Notes: generated by a model not told the origin, from the letters alone. Shown: positions 10,811 to 20,874, counted from the stretch's first letter. The stretch: 64,000 nucleotides of DNA from Hyaloperonospora brassicae (GCA_947650285.1 CANTFL010001415.1:1-64000); one strand, 5' to 3'. Numbers and translations are program-made.

Positions 10811-12412
10811 ATGTCTATGCTGGGTGACTCAAGACACGCACAGCCCGCTGCTGTGCCAGCCTCTGCGGCAGACGATTCGTCGTCTGCTGCTCGTTGTCCG
10901 CCTGCAGCAACAGGTGATGCGGGTGCACGCGGTATCACACCGCGTGCGCATGATGACCCTGACATAGAGGTCAAATATTCTGGCGGGTCAGACGTGTGTG
11001 ACTCGGAAAAGTCTTCGGAGGCATCGCGTTCACATGTAGTGCCTCATTCAACACGAAACTGCCGGACGTACGGAATCGTGACATGTATCACAGTCTGTTC
11101 GGCAGTGATGATGAGTCTGATGATGAGTATGATTGCTCATCACCGCGATCAACTCGTGCTCCTTCGCACGAGCGACTTATCGATGGTGCAAGTTATCATC
11201 ATACTGACAACCGTGGTACCGACAAGGGTACCACTGTGAAGCGTGATGAGCTGAAGCCGTGGGGTTTGCCTGAACGGCTCATCAATGGCTTGTCTCACGA
11301 GACAAGCCAACACCATCGAATACCCTTATTCGATTCGAGTGAGCTTCACGGCTTGGATCCCAGCGCGAGTAACTTTCGCGCTGAGGAAGACTCCTATCTC
11401 GATGTCTTCCTTAGACATCGATGGTACAACGGCAACCAAAAGCGTGACAAGGCCTCGCTTTTGGCTGCGTGAAACGCGTTCGTCCAAAATGTAAGGAGTT
11501 TTGGACGAGAAGGGTGGCTTAAGAAACTTGAGGCGGCACGCCTCAAGTTTGAAAAGCGAACACCAACCGGTGCAAGGTACCGGTTGCACTGTTTGTCGAG
11601 TGAGGCAGACATTCCTTGCCTCACATGGGGAGACCCTTGTGCGAGTTGTGTTGACAACTCGCAGCGTGCACATAGGGACTTGTATTCCCTAAGTTCGCCC
11701 TGGGGAAGGGCACACATCTCGGCTGATATGCGTGACGCGATTGCAAACCTTGCAATCCGTCTACAAGCGCGTAGGGCTCGTGTTTACCGATGGGCTCTCG
11801 GACCAATCGGATGAGTCTCGTCATACTGGCGGACGAGACCTTCAACGTCCATCAACAGCTGAGTGCGGGGCTTCCAGGTGTTCCAAGAGGGTGGATACCC
11901 CCGCCACTGGACGAGGTAGCTCGTCCTTGATCCTGAATCGTCACGGTGATTCAAGATACACTTCACTAGAAAGCGGTGACCACCGTGAGCATCCACCAAA
12001 GGATGTGGTGGAGGAGGAAAGACCTCCTCCAGAACCCCAGGCCCACCATCTCGACCCTTACGAGATGGATCGCGCAATCGATGAATTGCGCGATTACTTG
12101 AAGCACGAGCGCGACCGGCGCTACGCTTTGACTGATACCGTGCGGAAGAACCGCAAGGATCGCGAGGCTGATCGGGCGAGAGACTGCGCCGATTACGCCA
12201 CAGCGCAGCTTCAGGTCGAGCGGGATGTCCGCTACCTTTACGGCGAGCTGGCGACAGCTCGCGGAAAGATATCTTGGTTGAGTTCCGAGGTCTCTCATCT
12301 ACGCGACCAGACGGATCGTCTGGAGCGCGAACGAAAGAACCTGATGGAGGTTCTTGAGCGTCGGGACTATCTTCATCGGAAGAAGAAGGCTCGTACTGAC
12401 AGTACGGCCTGA
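10811..12412 (+). pseudogene. Gypsy-1 antisense reading frame: coiled-coil protein, opposite strand to gag-pol
   Basis: A protein-like frame runs against gag-pol. It starts at ATG 10811 (Ala/Ser/Asp-rich N-terminus), changes frame near 11050, continues through an acidic stretch (SDDESDDEYD) and, after one TGA at 11470-11472, a segment with a cysteine pattern (HCLSSEADIPC...GDPCASC). It changes frame again near 11800 and ends in a charged helical region (about 12060-12412) with many Arg, Glu and Leu, typical of a coiled coil, and a basic tail (HRKKKART). About 530 codons in all. The last 226 codons are continuous. It overlaps the integrase tail/chromodomain frame on the other strand. Similar frames occur in Gypsy-3 and probably Gypsy-2. 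Function is unknown; a structural or regulatory factor of the element is possible. Confidence 0.6.
11286..11334. repeat. Two adjacent perfect hairpins in the antisense frame
   Basis: 11286-11309 pairs 10 bp around the 4-nt loop CACG, and 11315-11334 pairs 8 bp around a 4-nt loop. Further ones follow in the same stretch, for example at about 11536-11556, 11601-11621 and 11641-11658. Confidence 0.88.
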
Positions 12413-12578
12413 GCCTCCCCACGTAAAACGTAGGATGCGTGCGCATCTTACGTGGCAATTTGATCGTGTATGCATTGCCTTTGCGGTGCAACACTCGAAA
12501 TGGCCCAATGTATTTCGGCAGTAGTGTACTTCTGCCGGCACTAGTGACTGCATGTCCAGGTAAGTTTACCGTAGACAT
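11784..12578 (-). CDS. Gypsy-1 integrase C-terminus plus chromodomain
   Basis: A 264-codon open frame. It begins with the post-integrase region ([20 protein letters not shown], then [13 protein letters not shown]), continues through a Ser/Pro/Arg-rich linker of about 140 residues, and ends with a chromodomain (about residues 202-258) containing [15 protein letters not shown]. Chromodomains steer integration towards marked chromatin. The linker is the region that is antisense to the coiled coil on the + strand, which may explain its odd, Arg/Ser/Pro-rich composition. The upstream continuation of integrase lies in another frame, so this is the end of a broken pol. Confidence 0.88.
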   Translation of the reverse strand: MSTVNLPGHAVTSAGRSTLLPKYIGPFRVLHRKGNAYTIKLPRKMRTHPTFYVGRLRPYCQYEPSSSDEDSPDAQEPPSGSFVRAPDDPSGRVDERPRNSTKISFRELSPARRKGSGHPARPEAALWRNRRSLSPDQPRDPCGSSARYQSKRSAGRARASSNRAIHRLRDPSRKGRDGGPGVLEEVFPPPPHPLVDAHGGHRFLVKCILNHRDDSGSRTSYLVQWRGYPPSWNTWKPRTQLLMDVEGLVRQYDETHPIGPRAHR

Positions 12579-12703
12579 TAAAAATAGGGCATTAACTTTA
12601 AATGAAGGAACATTCGCTCTTCCATTCTTGTCTGCGTTTCATTTCTGGCGATCCACCGTATTTGAGATGGTGTCTTGAGCGAAGCGGACTATCGCCTCTC
12701 AAG

Positions 12704-13849
12704 TCAGCAGGAAGTTTCATGCTGACTCTTTGTTTTGTCTTTCAGTGAGCTTCGTGCGCACTGCTTAGGGATTGTTCTCTTCTTCAGCGAGGTTGTCTTC
12801 TTTCTCGCTGGAATAACCGTTGACGATGCTGAATATACCAGCATCGTCATCATCATCCGAGTCAGTAATAGCGTCGCCGCTATTATTGAGGTGATTTTCT
12901 TCATCGATGTCGACCTGATCGACATCGGCATCATACGTGACGACGTTAGCGTCGACACGTGATGAGCAAGAGCCAAAACGGTTTTTGCTCGAGCGAGTCC
13001 ATGCCTTATCCAAGAGTCACACTCTAGAAGGGTGGGCACACGTGGATGGCGTAAGTCATTCACGTAAAACGGTGTGTGCTGTGTGAAAGCATGCACCGAA
13101 TTATTGATGGCGATTTCCACCATGGGTAGGAATTCGCTCCAACTCGATAACGAGTGGACATATCCTCGAAGGATTTCTTCGAGGACACGGTTCGCACGTT
13201 CCGTCTGACCATCTGTTTTGGGATGGTCAGAAGTGGACATCGTCAACCGTGTTCCGAGAGAACGGAACACGAATTGCCAAAATTCCGCCGTGAATCGAGG
13301 GTCACGGTCGGATACGAGTTTACGAGATAACCCGTGGAGTCCAAAGACCGTCTCGATAAAGACTCGAGCACAACATTGAGCCTTGATCGACTCGGGTACA
13401 GCGGCAAGATGGACCATCTTGCTGAATCGGTCAACAAACACAAGAATACCATTATTCTTGTGAGCGTCTTCGGGAAAACCGAAGACGAAGTCCATTGAAA
13501 TGGACTGTAAGCACTCTGCCGGAACAGGCAGAGGTTGCAATGGTGCACGGGATGAAGCATTAGGCTTCACCCGCTGGCAAAACTTTCACGCACGTATGTA
13601 CTTGCGTACAAACTGATACTGGCGTGGCCAGTAAAAGTCACGACTTACCGTGAGGTAAGTCTTTTCTCTCCCACGATGACCACCGGTTGGGGCATCGTGA
13701 CACTGGTACATGATGCGCAAACGCAAATAATGATGAGCGGGTACGACGACACGAGGCGTGTCGCCGGCAACAGCTGTATAGTACAGCAATTCGTCGTGTG
13801 CCATATACCGATCCGATGAGGATCGGTACAAAGCCGGTAAATTCTTCAA
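12704..13849 (-). pseudogene. Gypsy-1 integrase (zinc domain and catalytic core)
   Basis: 13586-13849 holds the HHCC zinc domain region (YLRLRIMYQCHDAPTGGHRGREKT in part). 12704-13570 holds the DDE core: Asp in SMDFV, Asp in VSDRDPRF and Glu in TDGQTERANR. The two pieces are in the same frame but separated by a stop near 13583. After the core an acidic linker (ITDSDDDDD) appears in a neighbouring frame at 12765-13013, so there is a frameshift near 13000. The enzyme inserts element cDNA into chromosomes. Confidence 0.88.
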
Positions 13850-13902
13850 TAATTAACCGGATATAGCACCACATGATCCATTAATCGCAGAAGATCCTTA
13901 TC

Positions 13903-15300
13903 TTATGCGTATGACTTTCGTACATCGTCAAGTAAGCTTGACGACGGAACATTGGCTGTCAGTGTCGCAACAGTGGGCTTATCCTCACTGTTCACTCGGG
14001 TCGTTGGCTCGAAGTCGAACCGGCGCGAAAGCGCATCAGCGACGACGTTTAGTCGTCCTGGTTTGTACTCTACGGAGAATTTATACTCCGCGAAGAAAGA
14101 CAGCCACCTCGCCATCCTTTGCGAGAGGTGTGGGCTGTTTACGGCCGTGCGTAGTGACGCATGGTCCGTATAGACAACATACGGTCTATCTCCGAGGAGA
14201 TAGACGCGAAACTAAGCTAGTGCGTACTTCATGGCAAGAAGTTCCTTGCCATGCACTGGGTAATTGCGCTCAGCTACCTGCAGCTGACGCGACTGATAAC
14301 AGATGACGCGCTCTACGCCATCTGCATCAAATTGCATTAATGCACAGCCGGTTGCAAAATCGCTGACGTCACAGACCTCATGAAATGGTCTGTCCTGATC
14401 TTCAATCGCCAAGATGGGCAATTTCATCAAGCTTTTCTTGATACCTTTAAAGAAACGCTGACAGTCAGCGTTCCATGTCTACTTCACATTATTCTTGAGT
14501 AAACAAGAAAGATGTACCGTCATTTTGGCGTAGTTGCGCGAGTACTTGTGCAAGTACGCCGCTAGACCAAGGAACTTCCTTAACCCCTTGACATCGACTG
14601 GCACTGGCCAGTCGGTGCTCGCCTTGATCTTTCCGAGATCAGAGTGTACGCCGTGTTTACCCACGATGCACCCAAGAAGTGGTATTTTGCTAGCCGCGAA
14701 TATACACTTCTTGAGGTTTGCGTACAACTTATGCCTGCGCATAAGTTAAAGGACTTGACGAACGTGAATTCGGTGGACTTCAAAGTCCGTATTTCCGTCC
14801 ATAGCACAACTATGGACGAACACATCGTCGAAGTGACTCGGTGCGAAATCACGCACCGGTCTCAACAGATTTGTAACACATCTGTTGGAAGTAGCAGGGG
14901 CATTACTTAGCCCCTGTGGCATAACTAGCCACTCCCACAGCATACCGCGGGGGGTGCTCACTGCTGTGTACGGGATTTCCCGTTCACGCATGAGGATCTG
15001 ATAGAATACATCCATCAGATCCATGGACGAGAAGATGGTACTCTTTGACATACCATCGATGATTACGTCCTTCCTCGGTATCGGCGTCTGAGCCGGTACC
15101 ATTGCAGCATTCAATTTGTTGAATGCGTGCACTATCCGCCACCCTCCTGTGGTCTTTCGCACACAGAAGGCCGGAGAGCTGTGAGGGTATGCCGATTACC
15201 TCACATGGCCCGCTGCTAAGCTGATCGGCAAAGAACTTGTCGATCGCTTGTACTTGTTCACGAGGCATTGGCCACTACTTCATGACACAGTACTTCGAGC
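13903..15300 (-). pseudogene. Gypsy-1 reverse transcriptase and RNase H
   Basis: The - strand frame from 15162 to 13903 contains the RT finger/palm (GGWRIVHAFNKLNAAM, SSMDLMDVFYQIL, WLVMPQGLSNAPAT) and the catalytic box FDDVFVHS, the equivalent of YxDD. The thumb (YANLKKCIFAAS, LLGCIVGKHGV) follows at 14479-14742. The RNase H domain follows at 14212-14430 (DVSDFATGCALMQFD, NYPVHGKELLAM) and 13903-14115 (RMARWLSFFAEYKF, ADALSRR). Most pieces share one frame and are interrupted by stops. The RT N-terminus (MPREQVQAIDKFFADQL) is in another frame at 14984-15268, which shows a frameshift near 15200. Confidence 0.9.
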
Positions 15301-15360
15301 CCGGTTTGAGCTCGATCTCGTGTCGAGTGCCTGTGTCTTTGGACAACTCGCAAGGTACGG

Positions 15361-15810
15361 ATTCAGGGAACACATCCCTGAATTCGATCAAATCCTTATA
15401 CAAAGGATTTGCCTGAAGTGACTCCCAGGATTGAGACGTTTATCGCTCAATCCGAGTCTTCTCATCGAGGACACTTTCGTCCATCGATGAGCTGCTGAGA
15501 ACCCGTTCGTTCTCAGCAAATACTATGGCCGACCGAATATCGGCCACATACTCATCCTCTGTGACGAGTATGCAGATCTTCTTGACTTTGCCACCACGCA
15601 GATCACGCAAGAACCGTTTCGGTTCTAGCGTTGGCAACTGAGCTATCTCCGAAGTTACATTCGAAGGCACAATCAGATCAAGTGTATAAGCGCCTACGCT
15701 TGATCCGTCATTAACCAAGACGTTCAACGTCTCGTTTTCTTCCTGGGAACTTGCTTCGACAGGTTGCTGAGGGCCTGATCCTTCAGCAAGTGACTCTTAA
15801 GGAATTCCTT
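15361..15810. repeat. Hairpin-saturated stretch of Gypsy-1 (pol N-terminus)
   Basis: Within 450 bp I count perfect inverted repeats at 15361-15383 (9-bp stem), 15389-15411 (9), 15428-15453 (8), 15461-15491 (8), 15493-15518 (10), 15526-15546 (7), 15547-15572 (7), 15610-15626 (7), 15718-15732 (7), 15764-15789 (7) and the 12-bp palindrome 15799-15810. Loops are 1-15 nt. They sit in protein-coding sequence (- strand frame 15440-15727) almost end to end. Confidence 0.92.
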
Positions 15811-16624
15811 TCTCAAGTACGTGGGGACTTATTCCCTCGACGTCTACGGACTGTGGCTATACAACTACAGTCAGGCACCGATCCTCTACGGTCGACTCTC
15901 CAGTCGACCTAGAATTTTCATGTTGCCCTTTGAAGGCAACAGACTTCTTTCTTCTAAGATGCTGCCCGCTAGGCATGCATCCATGCCCCGGTCCACTCGA
16001 CTTATTCGAGTGGTGGACCTTCGGCGCAGCCTGTACTTCTGTACAGCCGCCGGGAGCTTGCTCCACAGTGTAGTGATCAACTACACTGTGATCTTAAGCA
16101 GTCGTTCTAACGACCGTACCGCAAGTGAGGCCATTGCAATCACTCGCAGGACATCCACACGATTGTGGACGTTCCATGACGCTCATCAGACGGCCATCTG
16201 ATGAGCAAGCGGCAGGCATCTTCACGGATCGATGCTGCCAGCTCAATCTTGGCTCGTACCTTCTGAGCCAAGGTAATCCCAGGATGACATCAAATTAGTC
16301 ATCGAGATCCAGTACGATGAAGTCATCATCGTACTGTTCGCCCTCTAACGTGTATTGGATTCCTACTACACGTTTCTCAACGGTAATCGATGCGCCTGTT
16401 GCAAGGCGCACCGTCCTCCTCGTGAGGGGAATGTCGCGCTCAGCGAACTTGAGCCTACGACCCTCTAGTGACTGGCGTCGAACAAAGTTGTTCGACGCCC
16501 CACAGTCTACTAGGGCACGAAGCGACAAATCATTTGTCGCTTCCAACTTCAAGGTGATGAGCGAAACGTCATCACCAGGTGCAGAGACACACAATGATTG
16601 TGTATCTGGAGCAACTTTCGTCAA
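15440..16624 (-). pseudogene. Gypsy-1 aspartic protease region
   Basis: 16295-16624 contains the protease signature LRALVDCGASNNFVRR, where DCGA stands in for the usual DTGA or DSGA, followed by a conserved DDFIVLDLDD end. A same-frame segment at 15440-15727 (PTLEPKRFLRDLRGG) is the link to reverse transcriptase. Between them the frame is interrupted. The protease would cut the gag-pol precursor in the particle. The frame differs from gag, so a shift or a break separates the two. Confidence 0.78.
16064..16090. repeat. 11-bp perfect hairpin in Gypsy-1
   Basis: Left arm 16064-16074 and right arm 16080-16090 pair perfectly over 11 bp around the 5-nt loop GATCA. A comparable 12-bp inverted repeat with a single-base centre is at 16519-16543. 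Confidence 0.9.
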
Positions 16625-16674
16625 GAGATTTGCAAGTTCTCTTGGGGTTGCTGGATCACTAGGGCGCTCCGCCC

Positions 16675-17829
16675 CTACTGACCCCGACCATTTTTTGATG
16701 ACCCGTCTCGCTGTTGCGGCTTCGCAACAGCGCTGGACCCACGCCCATTGCCCTTTCTGGCAAATGGTCGTCCATTTCTCTCAGTACTGTTTGGTACTGG
16801 GCGTGGAGCACTACACTCGTATGCGTAGTGCCCTAACTTCTGACAGCGATTGCACCTCTGCAATCGCTTGTTGTTCGAAGTGCGAGTTCTCTCGCTATCA
16901 ACATAGCAGAGGTCCATTGGTTCCGGACCTCCGATCTCTTGTCGTCTCGGTGGACGATAATAGTTTGAGCCAGCATGAGCCTGTCTCATGCTAAAGTCTT
17001 CCTGTTCCGCGGCTGATATCGCATCTTCCAGCGTATTCAGCTCAAGGCGGAACAGGTGGCTCCTGACGGGCCCCTCTGCGAGCCCTTGCATGAACACCGT
17101 AATCAACGTGTGTTCATGTACTGGGTTAGCAGTTATACTACTCGCAAGGAGTCGTATATGTTGTGCGTAAGCGTGCACATCACGCTTACCCTGCTTGAGT
17201 TTCAGGAGCTCTGAAAGAGCCCTGAACTCAGCCCGTGGCGGCTCAAACGTTTGTCTGAGCCGGGACTTGCAGCCATCTAGCGACCTAAACACATTTAGGT
17301 CGCTACTCTAGATCCCTAAGGACCAAGTTTTGGCACGTCCTGCCAAGTGGGTTTGAGCAAATGTACGTTTCATTTCCTCATCGTCGACACGACGTGCCTT
17401 TAAGGCTGTGTCGAGTTCGAAAAACCATAGTAACAGGGAGTCTTCCGGGACTCCACTGTACTTGGAGATGTCAACTTTCACGACTTCGGGACGACGCGCA
17501 TGTGCCGTCCCGCCCACAGCAGCATGGAATTGCTGCTTTCTCAACAGCTCTGTCTGTTGAGCACCGAGTTATCTAAACTGCTCGGCCTGTTGAGAGCCTT
17601 GCTGGTGAAGCAAGGCTACTTTCTCCTTTTCGGCGACAAGTTCATTTTGAATGAACTTGGCGATAGTGGCATGTTGTTGGTCTCTGTCTAGAGACTCCGA
17701 CATGGCGCTAATGGCAAACTCGCCTACGGTAGAACTCATTCGTTCTACCGCACTCCATTCGATGTCACTCAAATGGTTAAACCCCTTACGCGTGGCGTAA
17801 AAGGTCTCCTCATCATCCAACATGTTCAT
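16675..17829 (-). pseudogene. Gypsy-1 gag
   Basis: One - strand frame from 17829 to 16675 is interrupted by TAA at 17567-17569 and TAG at 17308-17310. The middle has the retrotransposon gag core (LSELLKLKQGKRDVHAYAQ, ITVFMQGLAEGPVRSHLF) and the C-terminus has a zinc knuckle CNRCQKLGHYAYEC (CX2CX4HX4C) followed by a basic, Gly/Arg/Ser-rich tail. Gag forms the virus-like particle and packages the RNA. Apart from the two stops it is about 385 codons, a normal length for this family. Confidence 0.88.
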
Positions 17830-17865
17830 GGTGGATGATGTGGAGGTAGTCGCTGAAAGGACTAC
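17239..17865. repeat. Hairpin-saturated stretch of Gypsy-1 (gag)
   Basis: Perfect inverted repeats at 17239-17262 (7-bp stem), 17278-17305 (12 bp, 4-nt loop), 17330-17346 (6), 17437-17454 (6), 17487-17512 (7), 17518-17537 (7), 17541-17560 (7), 17595-17617 (8), 17637-17659 (9), 17680-17695 (6), 17727-17750 (9), 17786-17800 (6), 17811-17840 (9) and 17846-17865 (6). That is fourteen in 627 bp of coding sequence. Confidence 0.92.
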
Positions 17866-17878
17866 AAAGTGCTACCAG
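17866..17878 (-). promoter_or_regulatory. Gypsy-1 primer binding site, tRNA-iMet-like
   Basis: On the - strand, two bases inside the 5' LTR end, the sequence reads TGGTAGCACTTTG. It starts with the TGG expected for pairing with a tRNA 3' CCA, and TGGTAGCA resembles the complement of initiator-methionine tRNA ends. Only the first eight bases look well matched. Confidence 0.5.
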
Positions 17879-17879
17879 A

Positions 17880-18292
17880 TTTCACGGGGCACACCCTCGA
17901 GTGAACTTAACGCAAGGGTATCGTGCACCGACAAGTGTACACGAGGCAACCGAGGAAGAGGTAGGTAAGACAGAGGCAACACTTTCTTAGGGAAAAGTAG
18001 AACTGTTATATTAATATAATTAAGTCTTTAACCACTGTCTCTCTGTTTGACTTAACTTAATTATACTAATCTAACTGTATGTATGGTGACGTCTACTCAC
18101 CACTCATTGCACGCGTCTTGCGGCGATTAATGGGTTGATATCGTCAAGATATCAACCAATGAACAGATACTTTGGTCGACCCATCAATATCACCACTATT
18201 GGTGATATTGTTAAAAGAATATTCAACATATTATTCTTTGTTGTCATTATCTCTCAAATGACAATTTTCATGTAACGGGCTGCCCCGTTACA
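17880..18292 (-). repeat. Gypsy-1 5' LTR
   Basis: 413 bp, about 95 percent identical to 10267-10678 by eye, with the inner end altered (TTTCACGGGG instead of TGTAACGGGG) and the outer end intact (CCCCGTTACA). It is followed by the GCGGT target duplication at 18293-18297. Confidence 0.95.
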
Positions 18293-18297
18293 GCGGT
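18293..18297. repeat. Target-site duplication, right copy (GCGGT)
   Basis: Exact repeat of the five bases preceding the left LTR of Gypsy-1. Confidence 0.93.
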
Positions 18298-18634
18298 AGC
18301 CTTCGTCAGACATGAACATAATATTATTCGGGGATTAGGCCAAATCTGGATCGACTTGGCGGCTTGCGGTTAGAGATACGGGAAAGTCAAGCGTTGACTA
18401 TGTTACTCTTCACTCTTGAGGACGCTGCCACGCTGGTGAGAGCAGTGGTGGAGAATATTCTTGTAGATCAACCGATTGTTACACATATTCAGATGCGCAG
18501 TAAGCTAGTAAAATCAACCGTTTTACTTTACGTAATATTTTGAGCAAGTCAATTTAGCAAGTCCAAGTCGGTGTGCCAAGCTATCCGTCGGAACCCCAAC
18601 AAGTTACTTTGCGCGTAGCAAACAATGGTACGCA
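18298..18634. other. Short spacer between Gypsy-1 and Copia
   Basis: About 340 bp of sequence with no intact frame. By position it continues the sequence into which both elements inserted (joining 10261 to 18298, and 18634 to 23798). It may be part of the old LINE whose reverse transcriptase is at 24 kb, but I cannot prove this from the bases. Confidence 0.4.
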
Positions 18635-18639
18635 ACAGC
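18635..18639. repeat. Copia target-site duplication, left copy (ACAGC)
   Basis: ACAGC precedes the left LTR and is repeated exactly at 23793-23797 after the right LTR. Confidence 0.9.
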
Positions 18640-19015
18640 TATTAGAAGTATGTGTTCGTCGCTGCACTAGTGCAAAGGTAGGTAGAAGTAAAAGTGCCAT
18701 ATATTAGCATTAATTCTTCTCTCTTGACAATGCTACAACATGTATTTCCAACGGCACTGCAGCTTGACCTGGTCAAGTTACAGATGGCGTGCGTCCATTA
18801 CACACATCCAGTACGCTGGTCCCACATGTCAACCATTTCTCCCGGTCCCGTTTCCTAACATCTTGGTCGTCCTACGGGGCGTCCGTCTCTCTTCGTCCCA
18901 TCTGTCAAGTTGTCATACTAACAACCAATCAGGTGAAGTTGTACCTTACCTGTAACAGGTCTTAAAGTTGACGCTTCAAAACTTGATGATCTGTGAGAAG
19001 TAATGCCTTTTAACA
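18640..19015 (-). repeat. Copia 3' LTR
   Basis: 376 bp matching 23417-23792. The outer base pair is changed (TA instead of TG), while the inner end TTTTAACA is intact. Confidence 0.92.
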
Positions 19016-19026
19016 CTCCTCCTCAA
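19016..19026 (-). promoter_or_regulatory. Copia polypurine tract
   Basis: On the - strand the bases just before the 3' LTR read GTTGAGGAGGAG, a purine run in the position expected for plus-strand priming. Confidence 0.65.
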
Positions 19027-19166
19027 CTTCATCGTGAATGGTCTCCAACATGAACATCTCTCGTAACGTCTTAATTCTTGGACTTGATGTAACGTGGTTG
19101 AACGATTCTTGCTTGAGTGTAGTGACAGATGAACTTGAAACTAATATCCACGTGTATGGCACTGTA

Positions 19167-19544
19167 CTAATTCTTTTCGCTCTTCAACAAGCTAATAGCG
19201 GCTTGATTGTACATCCACATCGTCACAAGTTGCAGTGTCGGTATCCCTAGTTCGCCAAACAATTCCTGTAGTCCCAGTAGCGCGCGATCTGCCTGTGAGG
19301 CCGCTATAAATTCTGCTTCTATGGTGCTGAGCGACACTCCGATTTGCTTCTTGCAAAACCAAGCCACTAATGTCCCGTTCATGGTCAACGCTGATCCTGA
19401 TACGGACTCCCGATCCGTTTTGTCTGCATCAAAGTTAGCATCGCTCCAGCTTTCAATCTTGATCGGCTCAGCATTGTTGGCACTGTCGATGCAAAATCTC
19501 AGCGCCTTCGAATCATTGGAATATCGTGCAATCCGCTTGGCCAT
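19167..19544 (-). pseudogene. Copia RNase H
   Basis: Typical Copia RNase H text: IARYSNDSKALRFCI, SWSDANFDADKTDRES (SDAD-like active-site Asp), WFCKKQIGVSLSTIEAEFIAA and ALLGLQELFGELG. It ends near YNQAAISLLKSEKN. The frame from 19544 to 19167 is open and covers most of the domain. RNase H removes the RNA from the RNA-DNA hybrid. Confidence 0.9.
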
Positions 19545-19733
19545 CTTTCAGTCCTTCATGGTAGGCTTGTGTGTCTGCCTGGTTGTCCGATGCACAGCAA
19601 AAATTATATCCGGACGTGTGCATCGAGCGATCTACAGCAGACTACCAACAAGAGATTGGAAAGTCTTATGGCTTGGAAATTCGGCCGTCATAAGTGATGG
19701 TAACAGCCCTGTGTTTTGATTGTAAACTTCATT

Positions 19734-20680
19734 TCAGTCGTCGCTAATGGGGGTCCGAACTCCATTTGCATTGTCTAGTCCATTCTCCTTCAACAACAAA
19801 ATTATGATCACTTCTTGATCCAGCACGTACCCTTCCTTGTCATCCAAATTAACCCGTAGTCCCAGGAACTTGTGCGCGACCCCCAAATCCTTAATATTTA
19901 AGGATTTTATGTCATCGATAAATTGTCCGGCAACCTCGTTCGTCGTATTGGTGACCAGTAAATCGTCGACGTAAACACCGACGACTGTCACGTTTTCGTC
20001 GGTTCGTTTGACATACAAAAACATGTCCGTAGTACACTGCTTCAAGTTCAATTCGACCAGCTTGGAGTGCAAAAGATTTCTCCAACGTCTGTCTGATTGT
20101 TTAAAATCGTAGAGTGATTTCTTTAAAAGCAGTGCGAGATGTCTAGGGTTGTCGACTTCGTGTTGATCCGAGGTAGACCGACTGACTTGCATCCCTTTAG
20201 GTATGTGCATGTATATGTCCAGGTATTCCTCCTAGTCTGCCTTCAAGTAGGCATTCGAAACGTCCCCGTGCCTTCCAGATACGTTCCATCTACGTGACAG
20301 TACCAGTATCACTTTGAATGTTCCGAGCTCCGTGACTGCGGCAAAAGTCAAAGTATAGTCAACTCCGAAGAGTTGCTCGTTTCCACATGATACCAGTCTT
20401 GCCTTGTACCTTCCCACATTTCCATAGGCATCAGTCTTTGTCTTTAAAACCCATTTGTTGCGGAGGATGTGCGATCCTCCAGGCGGGACAACTACGGTCC
20501 ATACGCTATTTTCTTCTACAGATTGAAGCTATTCTTTGATGGCTCTAGCCCACTTGGCCTTACAGGAGCTTCGAGTCGCTTCTCCAAAATATCTCGGATC
20601 TTGTTCCTTGATTGTGCTGGACACGTCAAAAGCTTCGGTATCGAAATCTTCTTCACTTGAGTTGGTCTTCTTTTCTTAAG
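19734..20680 (-). pseudogene. Copia reverse transcriptase
   Basis: 20232-20417 holds the first part (GRYKARLVSCGNEQLFGVDYTLTF, then VSNAYLKAD). 19734-20210 holds the palm and connection (LLLKKSLYDFKQSDRRW, VVGVYVDDLLVTN with the YVDD catalytic box, DLGVAHKFLGLRV). Stops and shifts separate the pieces, including a stop near 20231. Upstream to about 20680 is the divergent lead-in to RT. Confidence 0.9.
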
Positions 20681-20874
20681 TTAATAGCGTCATATGAAGA
20701 TCACGAGTCCATCCTGAAAATCGTCTTGTCTTCTTGCCTTTGTCGTACTTGGCATCACGCTCCTCATGAACGACTATATTTTGAAAGTCGTTCAGTGTTT
20801 CGACGTTTTAAGCGTGTTGTGTTACCACAAAGACGCGCTCCTAGGGTATGTAGACCCGATAGCCTTTCATCTCA

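Larger units (their letters stand above)
10267..18292 (-). mobile_element. Gypsy-1: complete Ty3/Gypsy chromovirus, 8.0 kb
   Basis: LTRs with TGTAACGGGG...CCCCGTTACA ends flank gag, protease, reverse transcriptase, RNase H, integrase and a chromodomain, all on the - strand in the Ty3/Gypsy order. The 5' LTR is therefore on the right. A 5-bp target duplication (GCGGT) is perfect. The coding frames are broken by in-frame stops in gag (17567-17569 and 17308-17310) and by several frame changes, and the LTRs differ at roughly 5 percent of positions by eye, so the copy is moderately old and not autonomous. Between the chromodomain and the 3' LTR lies a reading frame on the opposite strand (10811-12412). 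The whole element is unusually dense in short perfect hairpins. Confidence 0.95.

Noticed and set aside
10267..18292. Gypsy-1 hairpins as transcription terminators or a CRISPR-like array
   Set aside because: The arms differ from hairpin to hairpin, there are no direct repeats or spacers, and they run through coding sequence.
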